From an uncultured Oscillospiraceae bacterium (GTDB lineage: Bacteria > Bacillota > Clostridia > Oscillospirales > Acutalibacteraceae), in NCBI GenBank assembly GCA_910587835.1, contig CAJUNQ010000019.1, forward strand, positions 1-5,214: a stretch of 5,214 nucleotides of DNA, written 5' to 3'. A model generated the notes under the pieces. The model was not told where the DNA came from and searched no databases. It worked only from the letters and a program-made list of their open reading frames with translations. The position numbers and the translations under genes were made by a program. Position 1 is the stretch's first letter. Every line of letters starts with the position of its first letter. This document shows positions 1 through 5,081 of this stretch, in pieces.

Positions 1-140
1 AATGACGGAATTTTGACCAGAAGCGGTCAGCTTCAAGGAGAAAACCGCAAGGAATACTTGCGTATTACGAGGATTTTCGACGCAGAAGATGGCTGCTTCT
101 GGGTAAAAAGACGGCGTTTTCGATTTTTCAAACAAGCCCT
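1..140 (+). repeat. MITE-like repeat element, right part (copy 1, cut by window edge)
   Basis: This is the right-hand part of a short non-coding repeat whose left end lies outside the window. Bases 1-95 align with 5098-5214, with mostly isolated substitutions and one replaced central module. Its right end, TTTTCAAACAAGCCCT (125-140), is the exact reverse complement of the left end of the copy beginning at 5075, so the family has terminal inverted repeats of about 16 bp. The end abuts TA (140-141). Using the 5075 copy to supply the missing left end, the complete element would be about 163 bp. A small hairpin, AATAC-TTGC-GTATT, sits at 53-66. Frame 1 is open across the copy (1-177), but that frame is destroyed in the 5075 copy, so I treat it as non-coding. 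The TA flank and small size suggest a MITE mobilised by an IS630/Tc1-mariner-type transposase, which is inference. Confidence 0.85.
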
Positions 141-321
141 ATTCTATGTGGACTTGGCGGGCTTTTTCTTGCGCTGACACGGTCCCCCAAAAATGTCGAA
201 AACGAGACGGCGGGAGGGTCGGGGGCCCAGTCCCCCCAGCCGCCGGGGACAGCAAAGGCGGCTCCGGCTTGTCTCCCGCTTTCATCCCGGGCCCGCCTGT
301 CTTCCGGCAAAGGCCGTCCCT

Positions 322-343
322 GCCTGGGCGAAAAACGCCAGGC
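322..343 (+). promoter_or_regulatory. Hairpin in the rsmF leader
   Basis: GCCT (322-325) pairs with AGGC (340-343), and GGCG (327-330) pairs with CGCC (336-339). G326 is bulged and the loop is AAAAA. That makes eight base pairs, seven of them G-C. It ends about 20 nt before the rsmF Shine-Dalgarno. There is no T-run after it, so it is not a standard terminator. It could affect leader stability or ribosome access, but no known regulatory RNA class is recognised. Confidence 0.4.
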
Positions 344-362
344 ATTCACACCCGCTTTTCAG

Positions 363-369
363 AAAGGAG
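363..369 (+). promoter_or_regulatory. Ribosome binding site that fixes the rsmF start
   Basis: AAAGGAG lies 6 nt before the ATG at 376, which is ideal Shine-Dalgarno spacing. No comparable site precedes the in-frame ATG at 193. This decides the start at 376. Confidence 0.85.
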
Positions 370-375
370 CCTCCT

Positions 376-1701
376 ATGCCCCTGCCCAAGTCTTTTCTCG
401 CCCGAATGCAGGCCCTGCTGGGCCCCGAGTACCCCGCCTTTTTGGAGGCCTGTTCCCAGCCCCCTTTTCGTGGGGTGCGGGTCAACCCGCTGAAGTGCTC
501 TGCCGGGCTCCTCCGCCAGAGCCTTCCCTTTGCCATAGAGCCCGCCCCCTTTGCCCCCACCTCCTTTTACGCCCAGTGGGACAAGGGCTTTGGCAGTCTG
601 CCCGCCCACCATGCCGGTATGTTCTACGCTCAGGAGCCCTCCGCCGCCTCCGCCGTTACGGCCCTGGACCCTCAGCCCGGCCACCGGGTGCTGGACCTGT
701 GCGCCGCGCCTGGGGGCAAGTCCACCCAGATTGCCGGGCTGCTGCAAGGCCGGGGCCTGCTGTGGGCCAACGAGGTGGTCCGCAGCAGGGCCGGGGCTCT
801 GCTCTCCAACCTGGAACGGCTGGGGGTTGCCAACAGCGTGGCCTCCTCCTGTCACCCTCAGACCCTGTGCCAGGGTCTGGCCGGGTATTTTGACCGGGTG
901 CTGGTGGACGCCCCCTGCTCCGGCGAGGGCATGTTCCGGCGGGACCCCCGGGCAGTAGAGGAGTGGTCGCCAGAGCACGCGGCCTCCTGCGCCATACGCC
1001 AGCGGGCTATTCTGGACTCTGCCGCCCTGGCTGTAAAGGCAGGAGGGGCGCTGGTCTACTCCACCTGCACCTTTTCGCCGGAGGAGAACGAGGAGACCGC
1101 TGCCTGGTTCCTGAAAAACCACCCGGACTTTACAGCCGAGGCGCTCCCTGTCCCCCTGGGCCGTCCTGCCCATGACGGCGGGCCCTGGCGGCGAATCTAC
1201 CCCATGGACGGGGGCGAAGGGCATTTTGTCGCCCGGTTCCGGCGGGGAGACGGCGGGCCCTGCCGGGCGGGGACATTTGGCGGAGAGCTGCGGGGAAGCC
1301 TGGCGGAGGCGGGCCGGGAGCTCTACCGCAGCCTGTTTTCGGGGGACTGCCCGGAGCGGCTGGCCCAGGTGAAGGACAGCCTGCTCCTCCTCCCGGAGGG
1401 CCTGCCGGACCTGCGGGGTCTGGGCGTGCTGCGGGCCGGGGCGGAGCTGTGTCAGGTGCGCAAGGGTCGGCTGGAGCCCTCTCATGGGGTGTTTATGTGC
1501 CAGCAGGGCCAGGCCTGCCGGGAGCCCTTGGAGCTCTCGCCGGAAAGCCCGGAGCTGGAGGCCTTTCTGCGGGGAGAAGAGCTGGAGTGCGGCGGAAAGG
1601 GCTACCGGGCGGTGTGCGTCAACGGTGTGACAACCGGCTTTGGCAAGGCAAGCGGCGGGCGGCTGAAGAACCGCTACCCCAAGGGGCTGCGCAACAAGTA
1701 A
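376..1701 (+). CDS. rsmF: RsmF-type rRNA (cytosine-C5) methyltransferase
   Basis: The 441-residue product belongs to the RsmB/RsmF (NOL1/NOP2/sun) family of SAM-dependent RNA methyltransferases. These cytoplasmic enzymes make 5-methylcytosine in rRNA; characterised RsmF proteins modify the decoding region of 16S rRNA. Residues about 1-100 form the N-terminal RNA-binding part (FRGVRVNPLK at 31-40). Residues 100-290 are the Rossmann methyltransferase core: SAM-binding motif I VLDLCAAPGGKST (105-117), motif IV DAPCSGEGMFRRDP with Cys181, and motif VI YSTCTFSPEENEE with Cys231. In this family the motif VI Cys is the nucleophile and the motif IV Cys helps release product; both are present. The C-terminal 150 residues, ending in GFGKASGGRLKNRYPKGLR, match the RsmF PUA-like RNA-binding extension and distinguish it from RsmB, which carries a NusB-like N-terminal domain. 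Length is normal for Firmicutes RsmF. The gene stands alone, converges on recQ, and has no visible lesion. The exact target cytosine cannot be read from sequence. Confidence 0.95.
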   Translation: MPLPKSFLARMQALLGPEYPAFLEACSQPPFRGVRVNPLKCSAGLLRQSLPFAIEPAPFAPTSFYAQWDKGFGSLPAHHAGMFYAQEPSAASAVTALDPQPGHRVLDLCAAPGGKSTQIAGLLQGRGLLWANEVVRSRAGALLSNLERLGVANSVASSCHPQTLCQGLAGYFDRVLVDAPCSGEGMFRRDPRAVEEWSPEHAASCAIRQRAILDSAALAVKAGGALVYSTCTFSPEENEETAAWFLKNHPDFTAEALPVPLGRPAHDGGPWRRIYPMDGGEGHFVARFRRGDGGPCRAGTFGGELRGSLAEAGRELYRSLFSGDCPERLAQVKDSLLLLPEGLPDLRGLGVLRAGAELCQVRKGRLEPSHGVFMCQQGQACREPLELSPESPELEAFLRGEELECGGKGYRAVCVNGVTTGFGKASGGRLKNRYPKGLRNK

Positions 1702-1839
1702 GGACGGCGGGCAGGATGTACGACCGGGGACAGACCTGACGGTTTGCATAAAAGTCTTTGAAACTCAGGCTGGGGCGGTTTTTGCGGCAAGATTCTTTTC
1801 AACCGCCGGTTATGTACAGTGGGTCTGCCGCAGTTCCTG

Positions 1840-1869
1840 TTAAGAGCTGTCCTTTTCGCAGATTGTAAT
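1840..1869 (+). promoter_or_regulatory. Possible sigma-70 promoter for a small RNA
   Basis: TTAAGA (1840-1845, 4 of 6 to TTGACA) and TGTAAT (1864-1869, 5 of 6 to TATAAT) are 18 bp apart. The predicted start is near 1876. There is no good ORF downstream, but a strong terminator ends at 2005. A match of this quality can occur by chance in a 460-bp spacer, so confidence is low. Confidence 0.3.
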
Positions 1870-1875
1870 GTAGGG

Positions 1876-2005
1876 ACCGATATGAGCCGTCTGCTCTGTA
1901 GAAGCACCGGCACCCTGGGAAAGACGAGTGGACACACTGGCCCGGCCCCTATTAGGCCCATGAATCAAATAGAAAGCGCGGCAGGACACGCCGCGCTTTC
2001 TATTT
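1876..2005 (+). ncRNA. Candidate small RNA of unknown family
   Basis: If the promoter-like pair at 1840-1869 is real, transcription would give an RNA of about 130 nt ending in the perfect 16-bp terminator hairpin. The body has a further local fold: GCCG (1886-1889) with CGGC, and inside it TGCT with AGCA, forming a small bulged stem across about 1886-1911. I recognise no named RNA class such as 6S, SRP, tmRNA, RNase P or a common riboswitch. The alternative is that this is simply the 3' untranslated tail of rsmF with its terminator. The call is inference from arrangement, not homology. Confidence 0.25.
1967..2005 (+). terminator. Strong intrinsic terminator, probably bidirectional
   Basis: AAATAGAAAGCGCGGC (1967-1982) and GCCGCGCTTTCTATTT (1990-2005) form a perfect 16-bp stem with a 7-nt loop. 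The G/C core is flanked by A/T-rich arms, so either strand gives a stem followed by a U-rich run. It lies 265 nt after the rsmF stop. It would terminate rsmF transcripts and any small RNA starting in between, and could back up the recQ terminator from the other side. Confidence 0.85.
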
Positions 2006-2089
2006 CTGGTTGGCAAATTGGGCTGGCTGTGGCGGCTGTCTTTCGTCTGTACCGCGACTGTAGGTTGACCAGGGACCGCTCAATTTCAT

Positions 2090-2141
2090 AAAAAAGCCAG
2101 CCTGACCGCTTCATCCATTTGTGGCGGTCAGGCTGGCTTTT
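2090..2141 (-). terminator. Intrinsic terminator of recQ (bidirectional)
   Basis: AAAAGCCAGCCTGACCGC (2092-2109) pairs perfectly with GCGGTCAGGCTGGCTTTT (2124-2141), an 18-bp stem with a 14-nt loop. Read on the minus strand it begins 21 nt after the recQ stop and finishes with six Ts, a textbook rho-independent terminator. On the plus strand it ends in TTTTCTTTGTTT, so it can also stop transcription coming from rsmF. Confidence 0.92.
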
Positions 2142-2162
2142 CTTTGTTTGTCAGCAGACTGC

Positions 2163-4010
2163 TTACTCCTGCTCCCTCCCCTGCTTCCAGGCGGCGATTT
2201 CCTCCAAAAACGCTTTGCCATACCGCTGGGACTTTCGCTCGCCGATTCCCTGCACGTCCCGCAGCTGGTCCATGTTCTCCGGCTGACTGCGCGCCAACGC
2301 TGCCAGCACCGCGTTGCTGAACACAATGTACCCCGGCACCTCCGCCTCTGCCGCCAGCCGGTTGCGCAGGGCCCGCAGCGCCTCGTAAAGCTCTCCCTGC
2401 TCTCCCTCCAAGGGCGCGTTCCCCCCAGAGGACTGCATTTTCTCCGCCCGGTCCGGCTTGCGGCGGGCATAGCGCACCGGCTCCCCCTGGAACAGCACGC
2501 CCCGGGCACGGCTTCCCAGCCGCACCACAGGGAACTCCTCCCCGTCCAGCCGCAGATACTCCTTTTCAATGAGAAAGTCTATGTAGTCCCGCAGCTGCTC
2601 CCGGCTGACGTCCCCCATAATGCCGTAGGTAGAGAGGCTGTCCAGCCCCAGCTCCCGCACCCGCTGGTCCTTGCTGCCCCGCAGCATCCGCAGAATCAGG
2701 CTCTCGCCCAGCCCCTTGCGGTATTTTTTCTCTACCCGGGCCACGCCTGAGAGGATCTTCTGGGCCTCTACTGTCAGGTCCCGGGTTTCCAGCTCTGAGA
2801 CACAGTTGCCGCAGCCGCCGCAGGAGGCTGGCGCCTCCTCGCCAAAATAGGACAGCAGAAAGGCCCGCAGGCAGCCGGTGGCGCAGCAATAGGAGGTCAT
2901 GCGCTCCAACCGCTGCAGGTCCTGGCGGCGCACCTGCTCCCGCTCCTCCTCAGAGAGCGCCTCGTTGTCTGAGGCATTGTCGATGAGGAACCGGGCTGTG
3001 CGCACATCCCCCGGCGCAAACAGCAGCACGCAGTGGGCGGGCTCCCCGTCCCGGCCTGCCCGGCCCGCCTCCTGATAATAGCTCTCCATGTTCTTGGGCA
3101 TGTTATAGTGCACCACAAAGCTCACGTTAGACTTGTCGATCCCCATGCCAAAGGCGTTGGTGGCCACCATCACCCTGGCCCTGTCGAACACAAAGTCCTC
3201 CTGATTCTGCCTGCGCTCCTGGTCGCTGAGGCCCGCGTGGTAGCGGGTTGCGGCCACCCCCTGCTGGTTCAGCCCCTGACACACCGACTCCACCAGCTTG
3301 CGGGTGGCGCAGTACACAATGCCGCTCTGCTCCTGCCGGGCAGAGAGGAATTCCCGCAGATAGCGGTCCTTGCTTTTGGGGCGCACCACCTCAAAAAAAA
3401 GGTTGGGCCGGTCAAAGCCTGTGGTCACCCGCAAAGGAGCGCGCAGCTCCAGCAGCTTCTCCATGTCCTCCTTCACCTGGGCGGTGGCCGTGGCGGTAAA
3501 GGCCCCTACGGCGGGCCGGCGGGGCAGCTGCTCTACAAATTGGCTGATTTGCAGGTAGCTGGGCCGAAAGTCCTGCCCCCACTGGGAGACGCAGTGGGCC
3601 TCGTCCACGGCCAGCAGAGAGATCTCCGCCTGCCGGGCCAGCTGAAGAATCTCCGGCAGCAGCAGACGTTCGGGGGCAATATAAAGCAGCTTGTACACGC
3701 CCCTGGCCGCCCGGCGCAGGGCCTCGGCGCACTGGCCGGGGGTGAGGGAGGAATTGATGTACCCGGCGGGCGCCCCGGCCTGGACCAAAGCCGCGACCTG
3801 GTCCTTCATCAAAGAGATGAGGGGGGACACCACCAAGGCCATGCCGGGGAGCATCAAGGCGGGCAGCTGGTAGCAGATGGACTTGCCCGCTCCGGTGGGC
3901 ATGACCCCCAGCACGTCCCGGCCAGCCAGAAGGGCGTCTACCAGCTCCTCCTGACCGGTGCGGAAGCCCGTGTGCCCGAAAAACCCCTTCAACATTTCCA
4001 GCTTGTCCAT
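2163..4010 (-). CDS. recQ: ATP-dependent DNA helicase RecQ
   Basis: The 615-residue protein is a complete RecQ, a 3'-to-5' superfamily 2 DNA helicase that acts in recombinational repair and rescue of stalled forks. The helicase core spans residues 1-340: GFRTGQ with Gln20 (motif 0), Walker A MPTGAGKS with Lys43, DEAH at 136-139, the RecQ aromatic-rich loop CVSQWGQDFRPSY, TATAT (172-176), VATNAFGMGIDKSNV (motif V) and QEAGRAGRDG (motif VI). The RQC region follows, with zinc ligands Cys380, Cys397, Cys400 and Cys403, the same numbers I recall for E. coli RecQ, and a winged helix to about 510. A single HRDC domain (about 538-605, ending ...IGERKSQRYGKAFLEEI) completes the standard bacterial order and length. 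The ATG at 4010 has AGGAGGAG 5 nt upstream. The gene is monocistronic, with its own promoter (4199-4227) and terminator (2090-2141). A T8 run lies in codons around 205. No key residue is missing. Confidence 0.97.
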   Translation of the reverse strand: MDKLEMLKGFFGHTGFRTGQEELVDALLAGRDVLGVMPTGAGKSICYQLPALMLPGMALVVSPLISLMKDQVAALVQAGAPAGYINSSLTPGQCAEALRRAARGVYKLLYIAPERLLLPEILQLARQAEISLLAVDEAHCVSQWGQDFRPSYLQISQFVEQLPRRPAVGAFTATATAQVKEDMEKLLELRAPLRVTTGFDRPNLFFEVVRPKSKDRYLREFLSARQEQSGIVYCATRKLVESVCQGLNQQGVAATRYHAGLSDQERRQNQEDFVFDRARVMVATNAFGMGIDKSNVSFVVHYNMPKNMESYYQEAGRAGRDGEPAHCVLLFAPGDVRTARFLIDNASDNEALSEEEREQVRRQDLQRLERMTSYCCATGCLRAFLLSYFGEEAPASCGGCGNCVSELETRDLTVEAQKILSGVARVEKKYRKGLGESLILRMLRGSKDQRVRELGLDSLSTYGIMGDVSREQLRDYIDFLIEKEYLRLDGEEFPVVRLGSRARGVLFQGEPVRYARRKPDRAEKMQSSGGNAPLEGEQGELYEALRALRNRLAAEAEVPGYIVFSNAVLAALARSQPENMDQLRDVQGIGERKSQRYGKAFLEEIAAWKQGREQE

Positions 4011-4015
4011 GTCCG

Positions 4016-4023
4016 CTCCTCCT
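4016..4023 (-). promoter_or_regulatory. Ribosome binding site of recQ
   Basis: On the minus strand, AGGAGGAG ends 5 nt before the recQ ATG, a near-perfect Shine-Dalgarno. It begins only 2 nt after the leader hairpin at 4026-4059, so stability of that hairpin could influence ribosome access. Confidence 0.88.
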
Positions 4024-4025
4024 CA

Positions 4026-4059
4026 GCCCTGCCTGAAGCCTGCGCCTCAGGCATTGGGC
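4026..4059 (-). promoter_or_regulatory. Stable hairpin abutting the recQ ribosome binding site
   Basis: In plus-strand coordinates, GCCC+TGCCTGA (4026-4036) pairs with TCAGGCA+GGGC (4047-4053 and 4056-4059). This gives 11 base pairs with a 2-nt bulge (4054-4055) and a 10-nt loop. In the recQ transcript it ends 2 nt before the Shine-Dalgarno. There is no T-run after it, so it is not a terminator. A role in recQ translation or mRNA stability is inference. Confidence 0.5.
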
Positions 4060-4208
4060 AGAGCATATTATTCTATAAATCTGCTTGGAAAAGCCCGGTG
4101 CTGTGACTTGGCATCGCCAAGTCATGCGCAGCAACAGAGAAACGCTTGACGCTTCGGGGCTTCTCCTTGTGCTCGCCAGAACACAGTAGCCAGAGCACAT
4201 TATACCAT
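4059..4208. repeat. Imperfect 18-bp direct repeats framing the recQ leader
   Basis: CAGAGCATATTATTCTAT (4059-4076) and CAGAGCACATTATACCAT (4191-4208) are identical at 15 of 18 positions and lie 132 bp apart. On the minus strand each holds a -10-like hexamer at the same place: TATAAT in the distal copy (4199-4204) and AATAAT in the proximal copy (4067-4072). This may be a duplicated promoter or the scar of a small insertion or tandem duplication. Confidence 0.55.
4100..4132. repeat. Perfect 9-bp inverted repeat with 3-nt loop (recQ leader)
   Basis: TGACTTGGC (4104-4112) and GCCAAGTCA (4116-4124) are perfect inverted repeats around ATC. GCTG (4100-4103) and CAGC (4129-4132) extend the stem beyond a 4-nt bulge. 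It lies within the predicted recQ 5' leader, so it could act as an RNA stem-loop or as a DNA operator half-site pair. I recognise no specific regulator. Confidence 0.5.
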
Positions 4209-4227
4209 GTCCCGGGAAATTTTTCCA
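4199..4227 (-). promoter_or_regulatory. recQ promoter (sigma-70/SigA type, extended -10)
   Basis: Read on the minus strand, the -10 is a perfect TATAAT (4199-4204) preceded by the extended -10 motif TGG. A TGGAAA (4222-4227, 4 of 6 to TTGACA) stands 17 bp upstream. Transcription would begin near 4192, giving a recQ leader of about 180 nt that carries the hairpins at 4100-4132 and 4026-4059. The -35 lies inside the near-palindrome GGAAATTTTTCC (4215-4226). Confidence 0.7.
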
Positions 4228-4449
4228 CAGCTTTTTTCCTGGCCTGCCCAACAGGAGGCCAAGGGCAGGGGGGGGCCGTTAAGCCGCCGGCTGTTCCCTG
4301 TCAGGCGCACGGCCGTGGGGACAGGGAGGGGCCGGGGCTCGGGGGTTTCAGAAATGCCTTTCAGGCATGAAGTTATATATAGAGCAAGTATTGGACATAT
4401 CTCTCCTCTCATGCCAGAATAACAGCAGAAACCCTTGGGAGGGACCGGA
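4228..4449. other. Inverted-repeat-rich spacer upstream of the MATE remnant
   Basis: No gene is supported here. The stretch holds a CCTGCCC/GGGCAGG pair (4243-4249/4263-4269), a G8 run (4268-4275), the hairpin at 4295-4327, a small perfect hairpin ATGCCT-TTC-AGGCAT (4354-4368), and GGCATGA (4364-4370) matched by distant TCATGCC (4409-4415), which offers an alternative pairing partner. An AT-rich patch, TTATATATAG, sits at 4373-4382, but I cannot assign a convincing -35/-10 pair for the MATE gene. The MATE Shine-Dalgarno, GGGAGG, is at 4438-4443. Confidence 0.5.
4295..4327. repeat. Hairpin with a central 10-bp palindrome (possible operator)
   Basis: TCCCTGTC (4295-4302) and GACAGGGA (4320-4327) form a perfect 8-bp stem. 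Within the loop lies CACGGCCGTG (4308-4317), itself a perfect 10-bp palindrome. There is no T-run. It sits upstream of the efflux gene remnant, where a regulator site would be expected for multidrug exporters, but no known operator is recognised. Confidence 0.4.
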
Positions 4450-4939
4450 ATGTTCACAAACAAAGACCTGAAGAACCTGATTGCACCCCTGTTTTTGGAG
4501 CAGCTGCTGGTGCTGCTGGTGGGCATTGCCGACACCTTTATCGTCAGCTACGCGGGGGAGGCGGCGGTGTCCGGGGTGTCTCTGGTGAACTCCTTCAGCA
4601 CCATCTTCATCTACCTGTTCACGGCCCTGGCCTCCGGCGGGGCGGTGGTCATCAGCCAGTACATTGGCCGGGGGCAATGTGTTCAACACCGTGGCCTTCC
4701 CCCTGTCCGGGCCGCTCTCCAACGGCCTGCGGGCGGCGGGAGATATTAAGTTTACCATGGTCGTGTCCATCGCCTCCACCATGGGCGGACGGCTGGCGTT
4801 CTCCATTCTGTTCGCCGTGGTTCTGAACTGGGGCGTTGTTGGCATTGCGGCGGCCATGTGCCTGGACTGGGTCGTCCGGGCAGTGATATTCACGCTGCGG
4901 CTGCGGTCCGGGAAACGGAAGACCTTCCAGGTTATTTGA
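4450..4939 (+). pseudogene. MATE-family multidrug efflux transporter, internally deleted and frameshifted
   Basis: The ATG at 4450 has GGGAGG 6 nt upstream and opens a typical MATE N-terminus. MATE proteins export drugs or metabolites across the inner membrane using a Na+ or H+ gradient. Residues 1-75 cover the first two membrane segments (about 11-33 and 40-68, ending VVISQYIGRG). Just after that point the frame runs into unrelated residues and stops at 4747-4749, giving a 99-residue product. In the +1 frame, from about 4673 to the TGA at 4937-4939, the reading becomes a MATE C-terminus: PLSNGLRAAGDIKFTMVVSI, then two membrane segments and the basic tail RLRSGKRKTFQVI. MATE proteins are about 450 residues; here about 75 plus 88 remain, so roughly 290 residues (near 870 bp) are missing and the join, in GGCCGGGGGC (4666-4675), is out of frame. 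The product cannot be a working transporter. The deletion could be biological or an assembly artefact. Confidence 0.87.
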
Positions 4940-4951
4940 GCCGCGCTGCCT

Positions 4952-5067
4952 AGAGTCTGTTTGAAAACTCCGAAACGCCGTCTATTTTGTCCCAAAACGG
5001 CGCTTTCTGCGTCAAAAATCCTCCAAAGACGGCAAGCCTTTCTTGCGGTTTTTTCCTTGAAAGCCCT
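4952..5067 (-). repeat. MITE-like repeat element, short variant (copy 2, inverted)
   Basis: This 116-bp copy lies in the opposite orientation to copies 1 and 3. Its left end, AGAGTCTGTTTGAAAA, matches the family end AGGGCTTGTTTGAAAA at 13 of 16 positions and follows TA (4951-4952). Shared blocks with the reverse complement of copy 1 include ACGCCGTCT, TTCTGCGTC, AAAATCCTC and CTTGCGGTTTT, in the same order. Its other end jumps from CCTTGAA straight to AGCCCT, so it lacks the subterminal segment containing the ACCAGAAGCGGTCAGC block. It looks like an internally shortened member. It contains its own stem, CGCCGT/ACGGCG (4976-4981/4997-5002). It starts 12 bp after the MATE stop. Confidence 0.78.
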
Positions 5068-5081
5068 CGTTTTTAGGGCTT
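5061..5081. repeat. Hairpin at the junction of two opposed repeat elements
   Basis: AAGCCCT (5061-5067) and AGGGCTT (5075-5081) form a 7-bp stem with loop CGTTTTT. It arises because the ends of copy 2 and copy 3 face each other across 7 bp. It could pass for a weak terminator after the MATE remnant, but has no T-tail after the stem. Confidence 0.6.

Larger units (their letters stand above)
141..375 (+). other. Gene-free leader upstream of rsmF
   Basis: No convincing coding region or consensus promoter is visible in these 235 bases. The rsmF frame is open upstream to an ATG at 193, but that extension is rich in Arg, Pro and Ser, resembles no RsmF N-terminus, and its ATG lacks a Shine-Dalgarno. 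The stretch is G/C-rich with short self-complementary runs (for example GGGGG at 221-225 against CCCCC at 232-236) and ends in the hairpin annotated at 322-343. The rsmF promoter is presumably here or within the preceding repeat, but I cannot place it. Confidence 0.5.
1702..2162. other. Convergent intergenic spacer between rsmF and recQ
   Basis: These 461 bases carry no supported protein gene. Short open frames on both strands (for example 1819-2091 + and 1674-1961 -) lack ribosome binding sites and recognisable protein character. Contents are a weak hairpin at 1774-1780/1801-1807 (GGCGGTT/AACCGCC, 20-nt loop), a promoter-like pair at 1840-1869, a self-complementary stretch from about 1876, and two strong terminator hairpins at 1967-2005 and 2090-2141. 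The 85 bases between the two terminators (2006-2089) show nothing recognisable. Confidence 0.6.

Noticed and set aside
1..177. C-terminus of an upstream gene in frame 1 (reads ...RIFDAEDGCFWVKRRRFRFFKQAL...)
   Set aside because: It is the repeat element read in an open frame. A similar IFDAE...RRRF..FKQ reading appears in copy 2, but the frame is broken by a stop and the module change in copy 3, so coding is not conserved across the family.
193..375. N-terminal extension of rsmF from the ATG at 193
   Set aside because: The extension is Arg/Pro/Ser-rich and unlike RsmF N-termini, the 193 ATG has no Shine-Dalgarno, and AAAGGAG is perfectly placed before 376.
346..1749. 467-codon open frame on the minus strand across rsmF
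   Set aside because: It is the antisense shadow of a GC-rich gene. Its translation is rich in Gly, Pro, Gln and Arg with no family motifs, while the plus strand has a complete, motif-bearing RsmF with a ribosome binding site.
2065..2093. Promoter-like TTGACC (2065-2070) with CATAAA downstream
   Set aside because: It would fire straight into the terminator at 2090-2141 with no gene or RNA body in between, and the -10 match is poor.
3033..4106. 357-codon plus-strand open frame across recQ
   Set aside because: It is the antisense shadow of recQ. It is His/Leu/Gly/Pro-rich, has no recognisable domain, and would extend through the recQ leader and start.
4391..4420. TTGGAC / CAGAAT as the MATE promoter
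   Set aside because: The -35 matches at only 3 of 6 positions and the -10 at 4 of 6 with 18-bp spacing, no better than chance in an AT-rich patch. I left the MATE promoter unassigned.
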